A stretch of DNA of 64,000 bases from Acanthochlamys bracteata (lineage: Eukaryota; Streptophyta; Magnoliopsida; Pandanales; Velloziaceae): contig CM034134.1 in assembly GCA_019914995.1 (NCBI GenBank), positions 6,208,463 through 6,272,462 on the forward strand, written 5' to 3'. Every line of letters starts with the position of its first letter. Positions within the stretch are counted from its first letter, which is position 1. Positions 35,341 through 44,934 of this stretch are shown here, piece after piece. The notes below the pieces were generated by a model, which saw only the letters and a program-made list of their open reading frames with translations, was not told the origin of the DNA and did no database searches. The position numbers were made by a program, and so were the translations under genes.

Positions 35341-36806
35341 TTGCAGGAAGGAGAAGAGCCAACCCGACTGAAATATATCAAATGGTATTTGGACAGCGGG
35401 TGCTCAAGACACATGATTGGAAACAAAAGATGCTTAAGTACTTTGCAAAAACAATTCGGTAGAAATGTAATTCTGAGTGACAACAATAATTGCAAAGTAA
35501 TAGGTGCGGAAAAGATAGGTAATCCCTCATCCCTCTGTATAGAAAATATTCTTCATATTAAATGATTAAAACACAACTTAATAACTATAAGTCAACTATG
35601 TGATAATGGTTTGAAAGTTAACTTTGACAATCACTTCTGTTCAATTGTTAACTTATCATCTGGAGAAGAAATACTAAATAGAAAAAGAGAAGGTAATGTT
35701 TATGTGCTTTATATTGATGATTTTTCCAACCATAAAATGTGCTTAGTTGCAAGCTAGCAGAAAAACAGCTGGCTCTGGCACAGACGATTAGGACACTACA
35801 ACATCAAAATACTATCAAAACTGTCTAAGTTAAAATTAGTAAAAGGTTTGCCTGAAGCAAACTACAGTCTAGATGAATATGTGATGCCTGTGCTAAAGGA
35901 AAACAAGTGAAGTCATCATTCAAGCTCAAACAAGTGATAACAAGTAGCAAGCCATTACAACTACTACACATAGATTTGTTTGGACCATCAAGGACAGCAA
36001 ACTTGGGAGGTAAGTACTACTGCTTAGTAATTGTAGATGATTACTCTCGTTTTTGTTGGGTCTACTTCCTTGCATATAACAATGATGCTCTAAAAATATT
36101 TACATGTTTTTTCAAAAAGATTCAAAAAGAACTCGATCTCAATATCTGTGCTATAAGAAATGATCATGGCAAGGAATTTCAAATTTTCTATTTTGATGAA
36201 TTTTGTGACACTAATGGTTTAACGCATAACTTCTCTGCTCCTAGAACCTCCCAGCAGAATGGTGTCGTGGAAAGGAAAAATAGAGTGCTAGTAGAAATGG
36301 CCCGAACCATGTTAATAGAACAAAAGTTGCTAAAATAGTTTTGAGCTTGAGCTGTTAACACTACATGCCACGTAATCAATCGTGCACTCATCCGACCCAT
36401 CCTTAAAAAGACTCCATATGAGCTTCTAAAGGGAAGAACTCCCAATATTGCTTATTTAAGAACTTTTGGATGCAAATATTTTATACTAAACAATGGGAAA
36501 GATAACTTTGAAAAGTTTGATGCGAAGAGCGACGAGGGTATTTTTCTTGGTTATTCCTCAATGTCAAAAGCATATAGAATTTTTAATAAAAGAACTATGA
36601 TTGTTGAATAATCTATGCATGTATTATTTAATGAGTCTAACAATGGGCCAAGAAGAAATCCAGAACTAGATGCAGGGTCAGAAGAAGAAGAAGAAGCATT
36701 ATTCCCATCGATAGAAATACAACAAATTACAGAGAACCAAACAGCTGATGAACAACCAGCTGAAATAACAGAGGAAGGACAAGTCTCTGGAAGTCTGCTT
36801 GATTGA
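35341..36806 (+). pseudogene. Sirevirus protease and integrase region
   Basis: Protease: WYLDSGCSRHM around 35383-35415 holds the catalytic D-S-G. Pre-integrase region: LKHNLITISQLCDNGLKV (35570), then SWLWHRRLGHYN (35768), and, after a frame change near 35885, CDACAKGKQVKSSF, completing the HHCC zinc module. Integrase core (35907-36338): HIDLFGP, IRNDHGKEF and NGVVERKNR carry the D, D and E. Past a TAG at 36338 come ILKKTPYELLKGRTPNIAYL and FGCKYFILNNG, the GKGY-like end. Stops at 35563 and 36338 and at least one frameshift disable it. Confidence 0.92.
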
Positions 36807-36872
36807 GCAGAAATTCATGAACAAATTAACAGACCTTTCAAGCACAGATCCAGTCATCCACAGAAAAACATA

Positions 36873-38484
36873 TTGGGTGAGGTAAATGAAGGTATAAGAA
36901 CCAGATCTCATTTTAAAAATAATTTTATGGAACACTTTGCATTTGTATCAAATCTAGAACCAAAATGCATATATGATGCTCTGACAGATAACTCATGGAT
37001 CATTGCTATGCAAGAGGAATTAAATCAGTTTGAAAGAAATAATGTGTGGCATCTTGTTAGGAAACCATCAAACAAATCCATCATAGGAACTAACTGGGAT
37101 TCAGAAATAAAATGGATGAAAATTGAAATATTATTAGAAACAAAGCTAGATTAGTAGCAAAATGATATAATCAAGAAGAAGGAATAGTTTCGACGAAACA
37201 TATGCTCCTGTTGCACGTCTTGAGACTATTAGAATACTATTTGCTTTTGCATATTATAAAAACTTTAAACTCTTTCAAATGGATGTCAAAAGTGCCTTCT
37301 TGAATGGATTCCTAAAGGAAGAAGTGTATGTTGAACAACCTCCCGGTTTTGAAAATACAAATTTTCCAAATCATGTTTACAAACTGAACAAAGCGCTCTA
37401 TGGTTTGAAACAAGTTCCCAGAGCTTGGTATGAGCTGTTAAGCACATTCCTGATTGATAAAGACTTCAGTCGAGGTAACATTGACTTGACTTTATTTACC
37501 TTGCATGAAGATAATGACGCGTTAATTGTACAAATTTACATAGATGACATAATCTTTGGTGCTACTAACGAAAGGCTATGCAAAAAATTTTCTGAGTTGA
37601 TGCAAGAAAAATTTGAAATAATCTTCATGGGAGAACTGAATTATTTTCTTGGTCTACAAATTAAACAACTGAAAAATGACATCTTTATAAGTCAGAGTAA
37701 GTATATCAAGGAATTGATCAAGAAGTACAGCATGGAAGGAAGCAAGGAGATAAGCACCCCAATGTCTACCTTTTGCAAATTAAATCGAGATGAGACGGGT
37801 AAAACAGTTGATCAAAAGTTATATAGAGGTATGATTGGATCACTCTTATACTTAACTGCCAATAAACCGGATATTCAATTCAGTGTATTTCTATGTGCTA
37901 GATTTCAAAGTGATCCTAAAGAATCCCATATGGTTGTTGTAAAACGAATTATTAGGTATTTAGTTGGAACTAAAGAAATAGGACTATTTTACTCGAAAGG
38001 ATGTGAATGTGAATTTAATTTATATGCTTATGCTGACGCTGATTTTGGTGGTTGCAAGCTTGATAGAAAGAGCACAAGCGGCTCATGTCAGTTTCTAGGA
38101 AGCTGCTTGATCTCATGGTGCTTCAGGAAACAAGCTTCAGTAGCAATGTCCACTGCCGAAGCAGAGTACATAGCTGTCGGAAGTTGTTGCTCTCAAGTAC
38201 TTTGGATAAAACAGCAACTCCTTGATTTTGGTTTTGACTTTAAGAATGTGCCCATATTTTGTGACAATACTAATGCTATCAAGTTAACAAAAAATCATAT
38301 TCAACACTCACGCACAAAGCACATTGATTTAAGACATCATTTTATTAGAGAGCATGTTGAATGCAGTAACATAGTATTAAACTTTGTTAACTATGAAAAT
38401 CAACTAGCCGATGTCTTTACTAAACCTCTAGGATTTGACTCCTTCTCAAAAATCTGCCATAAGTTAGGCTTATGTATAATATAA
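36873..38484 (+). pseudogene. Sirevirus reverse transcriptase and RNase H
   Basis: 36873-37154 holds the RT entry segment WIIAMQEELNQFERNNVWHL. After a frame change, a 401-residue open frame (37279-38484) starts with MDVKSAFLNGFLKEEVYVEQ PPGF and has YGLKQVPRAWYE and the catalytic YIDDIIFG box at 37538-37561 (valine replaced by isoleucine). RNase H follows with YADADFGG near 38030, SAEAEYI-like TAEAEYIAV near 38153, and ends with LADVFTKPL. The 37279 frame is almost a complete RT-RNase H and is the best-preserved coding part of the element. Confidence 0.95.
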
Positions 38485-38699
38485 ACTTGCTCTGTTCTGC
38501 ATCTCTATTCTGTACATCACCTTCAGCACATAATCAGCCACACAATAGCTAGCTGCAATCATTAAAATAAAGGTAAGCAGCTGACCGATCACGTGCTAAA
38601 CACATGACTGAGTTGACTCATTTTAGGTTGAACGCATTATAAACTAACCCAATCAGGTAACACTCCTCATCTCATCGTCTTCAATTCGATGCAAAAAAT

Positions 38700-40036
38700 T
38701 TCCTTGCAAAACCCTTGCTCCAAATCCTCAAAATCTTTGATCTTTCGAAACAAATCCTACTCCAAATCTCAGTCGTGACAAGGAAAAACTAAACATCACA
38801 ACCAAAGCGCTTCAAAATTGCCATTGACGAGTCAGACAAATTCACCGAAAAGCGAGAATTTGAGAAATACAGTCGGCAACTGGCAATCCTGATTTTTACT
38901 CCAACGAGCATAAATTTTGATGATTTCAACTACTTCGACCTAGAGGTGGACGAACTGTTCGAAGCACAAGGATGGCTGCCGTTCAATGACTGGCCCGGAG
39001 AATTCTCTGAAGAATGCGTCTGAGTATTTTATGCGAACCTCCACGAAATCGGAAACTCCTCTGTCTAGACCATGGTAAATGGTATTGAGATAAATCTTGA
39101 GGCTAGATCCATGTCCCTAATGCTAGATATACCCTACAAAGAAGAAATGCCGCCGGTAAGTGACTCCAAATTGAACTACCTGAAACAAGTACTGGACACT
39201 GACATAGTAACCAAGCATCAATACGACTCTCCTGCTCACCTACCTCTGCATCTAAGAGCTCTGTGCCACATTATTTCAAAAATGATAGTCCCTCGATCTG
39301 GCAGTCGCAATGTGATCACTACCTATGATGCCTTCCTGCTGTGGAGGTTAGTAAAAAAACTTCCCATTAATTTTTGTGAGGTAATGCTGCACCATATGGT
39401 TAGAGTATCCAAATCTGGAAGTAAGCACTTTCCATACCCTCATATTGTCTGTAGAGTATGCAGCCTTGAGACGTGCCCTTTGGGTCACTACAAGTGAGGA
39501 AAATGTTCAAGCTGGATGCAAAATTCTTAAGGAAAATTACAGAGGCAGATGGAAAATCCAAGGACACTCAAGCAGATTCTTTGACTAACACACATGCAGC
39601 CCTGGCTCCTCTGACAAAATGCCTAACCAACATCCACAATGCAATCCTGGAGCAAACCAAGGAAATCAGGAAGCTCAATATTACTTTTGAACAACTCAAG
39701 GATGCCATCTGTCAGCCAGAGCATTCCACAACTAGAACTGCACAGGAGGATACTAAAATAGAGAGTGCCCAAGCTCAAGAGTGTGTAGGACAGGATGCAC
39801 CTAATTCAGATCCTACACAGATGGACACAAGCATAAATGAAGAATCTGCAACTCTTGAGACTGCCACGGAGCATCCTATGAATGAAGAGTCATCTACTGA
39901 ATGCCTTGTCCAAGTAGCCTCAGAAGAAGTGGTTCCTGAAAATGAGCTAATGTCTATTACTGTCTATGCAGCTCCAACAGAAGTACACCTTGATCCTCTC
40001 ACCACCCAACCCCCTTCCTCTGACCCTCCATCATAA
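38700..40036 (+). pseudogene. Sirevirus env-like (plant transposon protein) region
   Basis: Located between pol and the 3' LTR, where Sireviruses carry a third coding region called env-like. Broken frames from about 38930 give LFEAQGWLPFNDW and VFYANLHEI. 39072-39497 gives MVNGIEINLEARSMSLMLDI, then HLPLHLRALCHIISKMIVPR and LLWRLVKKLPINF. 39473-40036 is shifted and carries a coiled-coil part (ILEQTKEIRKLNITFEQL) and an acidic, Glu/Pro-rich tail. Stops lie before 39072 and frames change near 39480. I see no convincing membrane anchor. The role in the family is unproven. Confidence 0.8.
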
Positions 40037-40403
40037 CAGTCCAACATTCCTAGCCTATCTCTCAAACGTAAAAATCTAAAACGAAGGGATCACAAATCTG
40101 TTTCTAGTTCCTAAGCCTTCTTGGATGATGATGTTGTGATTCTTCCCCAATCCTCTGGTGCCAAACCTAAACATCAACGTCCCAGGCCCCCTGGTTGCAG
40201 GACATCATCCAGACGTAAAAACATTTAGTCTGTTTACTTGCTATTGTTTTTAATGCCTATGTTAAGACGTTCTTCTTATCTTTAGTTTGGTTGTTTAAAC
40301 TTCTTGTTATGACATCTTGATTATCCTTGCTTATACTGATTGTGTTTCAATGCTAAGATATTAGTTATGTTATATTATTGGGCCAACTTTACCTTTTTGA
40401 GAT

Positions 40404-40620
40404 GACAAAGGGGGAGAAAAATCAGAAAAATTATTGTATGATGGCACACAAATGTGATGCCTCAAATTAAGGGGAAGCAACACACAGGTAAATAAAATAA
40501 ATGCACAAGTTGAGGGGGAGCTATACACAGATAACCAAGGGTAAAACAAAAAATCTGGTTGTTTTGAAAACATAAATCAATAATTCTTAATTAGTTTGTC
40601 AATATCAAAAATAGGGAGAT
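40404..40620 (+). promoter_or_regulatory. Multiple polypurine tracts upstream of the 3' LTR
   Basis: Four G-rich purine tracts precede the 3' LTR: GACAAAGGGGGAGAAAAA (40404-40421), AATTAAGGGGAAGCAA (40465-40480), AAGTTGAGGGGGAGCT (40507-40522) and AAAAATAGGGAGAT, directly at the LTR edge (40607-40620). Repeated tracts are a Sirevirus hallmark; the last is placed to prime plus-strand synthesis. Confidence 0.85.
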
Positions 40621-42104
40621 TGTTGGAACTCTCTAGTTAATTTTGATGATAACAATGAATTAAGAATTATGATTTATATTGAACTAATAACTTAAAATCA
40701 TGTTTTGCAGGATTAGACAAATCAAGCTTATTTTATAACAGTCATTAAACAGCCAGCTGCTCTGTTATGGTTAATCAAGCAGCATACAGAACAGAGGATC
40801 CTATAGTCACACTACAGCCAGCCACTTAACTGCTGAAGCATACGAAGACTTTTCTGTAACGCTCAAAATAGAGTATTGGGTTCAACAACAAAGCTCCAGC
40901 TCAAGCTCTTCATTTCAAGATCTTCTGGACTTACAACTCACTGAAACAAATCAAATGATACAAAATCCACAATGAGCAAAAATTCATCCTCTTCACAAAA
41001 AGGGAAAGCTCAATGATCAAGGAAAGAAAGGAAATTATATAACTAAGTTTGACTAATCAAGTCAATAGTGACAAAGTCAAACAAATCCAAAGAAGACAAC
41101 CTGGGATGCATTTAATTTGGACAAGCCAATTCAGCTCTTATATTTCAAACAACAACTTAGCTGAATCAAGTTCACAATCACTGGCGGGTAAATTCAAATC
41201 TCTCCACATTGCATTTAATGCCATGAAGATAGTGCACTAAGATAGCCGAAAGTGATCGTGGAAGCGGTTGATTAACCGCTGAACAAACTGCTCCCTCTCT
41301 GCCTTGAAAGTCTACCAACACAAAAGGGCGCCAACGGCAATCTTCTTCAACAGGAAGAATCATCCTGCATAGAGATAGAATTCTATAAGAAAGGAGGCAG
41401 AGCAACAGAGAAGGGAGCGAAAAAAAAAATGAATAAAGAGTTATAAAAACTTAAACAAGCTCTACAACGTAAAAATCATTCAAGCAATTGAAATCTTGCT
41501 GCTGATCACACTGAAGACATCTCTATCAGCAACTATCCTGATCATCTCATCAGAAAAAACTCCGAGAACACTCAATCATCATAAGATAGATCCTGTGCTC
41601 AACCCTTATTATTTTCTTGTAACTTCATACTGTTCTGTGACAAGGTGCTCAAGGCACCAGGTAAAGAAGCTGGGTTGGAGCTTGGTGAATGTTTTTAAAC
41701 CTTATAATAGAGCTAGCATATCAGCCAGAGGGACAGTGGTGTCCAGTAGGCTGTGAGGAGTTGTCTTGGTGAAGAAACCCTGTAAGAGTAAGCGTGCTTG
41801 GTGAAGCATTTTGCTCTTGGTGTATATATAATTTATTAAAGATTTAGTGAAGCTTTGGCTCTTGTAATAGAGCATCCGTGGATGTAGGCAAAAAGATTTT
41901 GCCGAACCACATTAAATACTCTGAGTACTATCTTCTTTACCTAAGTCATCAAATACTCTAACACTTTCTATCTGCAGGTTACATAATTAATTCCAGCCGG
42001 CTGTAAGCTTGTTGTCTGAAAGATCATTAAGCTTCACGAAAATTTTTATTTATTAACTTAATTCACCCCTCCCCTCTTGAGTTAATCTTGCAGGAGATTC
42101 AACA
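40621..42104 (+). repeat. Sirevirus 3' LTR
   Basis: Begins TGTTGGAACTCTC, ends AGATTCAACA and is followed by TSD GATCT. It aligns with the 5' LTR along its length, with small indels. Confidence 0.96.
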
Positions 42105-42155
42105 GATCTTTTTATAAAATATAAAATTTTAATCTTGACAACCTTAAATAGGGCT

Positions 42156-43552
42156 AGAAGGACCAGAAAATGGGAGGCGTTGGGGCATTAGTTCTGGTAG
42201 TTTTGGTAGGTGCTGGTAGTGCGTAAGTTCATATTCGTTGTCGCAATGAGATGTGTTCAGGAAGAAACTTGTGTTATAGTGGGCGGATTTGTTGGTGGGG
42301 GTTGTATATGTGTAGTCGGTGAGGAGGGTTGACCGACGGATGTCTCAAGTAGGGGTGGCAATATATGACCCGATACGAAAATTCAACCCGAAATCGACCT
42401 GTTTAATCAGGGTTAGGGTTGGAAAATTTGACCCGTATAAATATATGAGTTGGGTTTGGGTTGAACGAATTTGACCGGTTATTAAATGGGTCAATCCGGG
42501 TTAACCCGAAATGTCATCTTTTGAAGGAACAATTCTTGATTTTTTCTTGCCGTATAATAAAATATTAACAATAAAATTATTCGATAATAGTTATTTATAA
42601 ATTATTAAATTATATTAAATTTATAATTAATTCTTTATTTTCATACCTTAGTAAAATAGTGTAAGATTAAAAAATATAATATTATCGAGAGTATTACTAT
42701 GTAGGTATTTTTAATGACGAATTTAGATTTCGTATAATGATTTTTATGAAAATTTTGTTAGATAGATATATTTATCAAAATTTTTTTTCGAAATTATTAA
42801 TATGTATTTATAATCATAAATTTCAGCTGTTATCATATATTTCTAAAAAATAAAAATAACAATTTTTTTTTATATTTTAAGGACCGATTAAGACATTAAG
42901 GAATGCATACTTTGTCGGACATAATTATATCTCGTCAGTAAAAATATCGTGCACTTTCATTCGAACTGATCTTATAATTTCGTTGAAGCTTAAAAATATA
43001 AAATTAATAATTAATAATTTTAATTATTAAATAGGTCGACACGAATTTGACCCGGTTATTAGTAGGTTGGGTTAGGGTTGACAATTTTGACCCGTATAAA
43101 TTCATGGATTGGGTAGAGTTGAATGAATTTGACCCGGTTATTAAATTAGTTGACCCGAAATTGATCCACCAATCTATATTGCCACCCCTAGTCTCAAGTA
43201 GGCGCAACTGTGGCCACTGCGATGTTAGGGCTGCCGTTGTTGTCTGTATAGGTAGGACAGCAATAGTAGTAAGCAAAGATGCATTGGTAGTTTGGAGTTA
43301 TTTTATAGGAAAGTTTGTAACAACGTTTGCTAAGGTGCAGTGACTTTGTTGTATCTCACGCTACTCACTGTGTTACTCTCGTATTTCCGTCGTCATTTGT
43401 GAGAAAAGGATTGTCAAGTTGTTAAGTTCATCGTGAAGGCTTGGTTCATTGGTGGAGGTAATAGGGGCAGTGGGTATTTGCACAAAGTTTCCTACATTGA
43501 TGGTAGATGCGAAAGTAGGAGAGGTTGGCGATGTGGCGGCAGCACTTTCCAT
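42156..43552 (-). pseudogene. Start of the gypsy gag, split by a MITE
   Basis: The reverse strand from 43552 reads MESAAATSPTSPTFASTINV, then NEPSLHDELNNLTILFSQMT, a gag N-terminus. It is interrupted at 43190-42350 by a hAT-type MITE, continues from 42341 to 42156 with proline- and threonine-rich sequence, and resumes at 31080 beyond the ~725-bp repeat. Together with 29099-31080 this is one minus-strand gypsy element cut into three by insertions. The continuity is inferred from orientation, from phase-free similarity and from the target duplications on each insertion. Confidence 0.65.
42350..43190 (-). mobile_element. hAT-type MITE, copy 2 (841 bp)
   Basis: Ends TAGGGGTGGCAAT and ATTGCCACCCCTA. 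The perfect 8-bp duplication GTCTCAAG is at 42342-42349 and 43191-43198. Reversed, its sequence (TAGGGGTGGCAATATAGATT, then ATTTAATAACCGGGTCAAAT) follows copy 1 at 26775. The TIRs match perfectly here, against one mismatch in copy 1. The short frames inside it are chance frames. Confidence 0.95.
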
Positions 43553-43980
43553 TAGGATTGGGGCTCTTATACAAAAATGATGTGCTTGGTAAAATAAACT
43601 TCTATAAGAACTTGATGTGTAGCTAACTTAAGGAAAAGAAAATAAACTTCATTGTTCATACAAGGGATTATTTATAACTAGCGGTAGAGTCTCTTTTCTT
43701 AGTAGAACTCTAACTAAGCAAGCGCTAAATAGAGTTCCTTTTTTAAGAGAATTCTTTCAAAGGATTAAAACTAACTCAACACAATTGAAACATGGGAGTC
43801 CTAGTAGGAGTCAGCTACCCTACTGCACCCAAATGGTGCATTGCTGAATGTGCTAAGGAATCCTTTTCTGCAAGCAGCCCAGACAGGAGACGCACATATC
43901 TGCTGGCTGCCTTGTACGACGATGTCTTGGCATGTTGGTGTCCTCGTGCAATGCATCACCCTGACATAGAATAAAAATAT
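43553..43980 (-). other. Probable leader and LTR region of the split gypsy element
   Basis: Just upstream of the gag start, the reverse strand carries TTGTATAAGAGCCCC at about 43580-43566, which looks like a mutated TGGTATCAGAGCC primer-binding site. The LTR should follow to the right (43590 to about 43980), but I could not define its end or find its partner. The 60-codon plus-strand frame at 43792 is not supported as a gene. Confidence 0.45.
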
Positions 43981-44934
43981 ATCTGAAAATTTTTGCTGTA
44001 ATGTTTTAATATCTATTTTCGATTTTCAAGGAGGATTCAATCAACTGGCGATTTGTAATATAAGAGTGAATAAATCTTTAAAAAAAGTTGTTCATTCCAT
44101 TTTTTTGTAATTATGTTTTAAGAATTAGTTTATTAGCAAGTCTAAATCAATTCATGTAAAAATATTTAATTGCTATATTTTTTATTTAATTTTGTTTATT
44201 TTATTATAAGTTAATATCTAATACTTATATAAACAAATTGTTATCAACAATTTCTTTTTGATATTAGTAGCTAATATATTACTTTGTTTATAATATGCTT
44301 GGGCAAATAATGTTCTAACCCAAGAGATATAGTGTATTCTTTTTAAAGAAAGGGATTTTGAGAAACAATTTTTTAAAAAAGTGAGTTTTTAAAAAAATAC
44401 TTTATTAGAAACAGTATTTTTGCGTGTTTAGAAGCAATACCTTCGAAATTAGGACTTGAGCATGGAGAAATGTTCTTCCATCCCCCTCCGTAAAAGCAAG
44501 GCTGTAAATCTGCCAATCAAGGCAGCAGAAATTAGGGCCTTTGCTTGAATGTAATCCGACGAGCTCCTTTCGTTTTACAAAGTAACCATTACTTGTGTAG
44601 TTCATGTTGCATTAGAGATCTGAGGCCCCCTCCTCGAACTCATTACCTCTCAACCTCCTTCATGCAAGAGCATGATCTACATTACTTATGAAACCGAAGG
44701 GAAGTTTCTCCAGTTAAATTCATAGTCATTTGGTAGAATCTTGTGATATGAACAGCTCAAGCAAAGTTCCAATACAGTATATACAAAACAGAAATTCAAG
44801 CTCGAGGCAAGTACTAGGAACAATCTTTCATAGATTACAAAATTCACTCGACATTTTTAAAGAAAGATGAATGAAGGAAATAACTGGCATACTGACAGAG
44901 AAAAGTCGCACAACACAACATACGTTTACTGATA
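43981..44934. other. AT-rich spacer and probable 3' untranslated region
   Basis: No gene is recognised. The stretch nearest the CURT1-type stop codon (44400-44934) is more complex than the AT-rich part before it and may be its 3' untranslated and flanking region. A 66-codon minus frame at 44405-44605 has no recognisable domain. Confidence 0.4.

Larger units (their letters stand above)
31776..42104 (+). mobile_element. Sirevirus-type Ty1/copia element, full length with env-like region
   Basis: LTRs of 1476 and 1484 bp, TSD GATCT on both sides (31771-31775 and 42105-42109), primer-binding site TGGTATCAGAGC, gag with CCHC knuckle and long coiled-coil tail, protease, integrase, RT and RNase H in copia order, an extra env-like region after pol, and several polypurine tracts before the 3' LTR. 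This combination is the Sirevirus (SIRE/Maximus) signature. In one 245-bp stretch compared by eye, the LTRs differ at about nine positions. Stops and frameshifts in gag, pol and the env-like region mean it cannot move by itself. Confidence 0.95.
31089..42147. mobile_element. ~725-bp hAT-like repeat interrupted by the Sirevirus
   Basis: Left part 31089-31775 and right part 42105-42147 flank the Sirevirus. The outer ends ATCGTTATTAAAAT and, reversed, AAGGTTGTCAAGAT are imperfect inverted repeats. The flanks ATAGGGCC (31081-31088) and ATAGGGCT (42148-42155) are a candidate 8-bp target duplication with one mismatch. Without the Sirevirus and one GATCT, the repeat is about 725 bp, AT-rich, non-coding and rich in CGATTTTACGATTTTAAATC-like text. 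It splits a gypsy gag. The end offset leaves some doubt about superfamily. Confidence 0.55.

Noticed and set aside
43004-43343. Open frames of 90-98 codons on both strands around the MITE edge
   Set aside because: They span the terminal repeat of a non-coding MITE and have no homology; chance frames.
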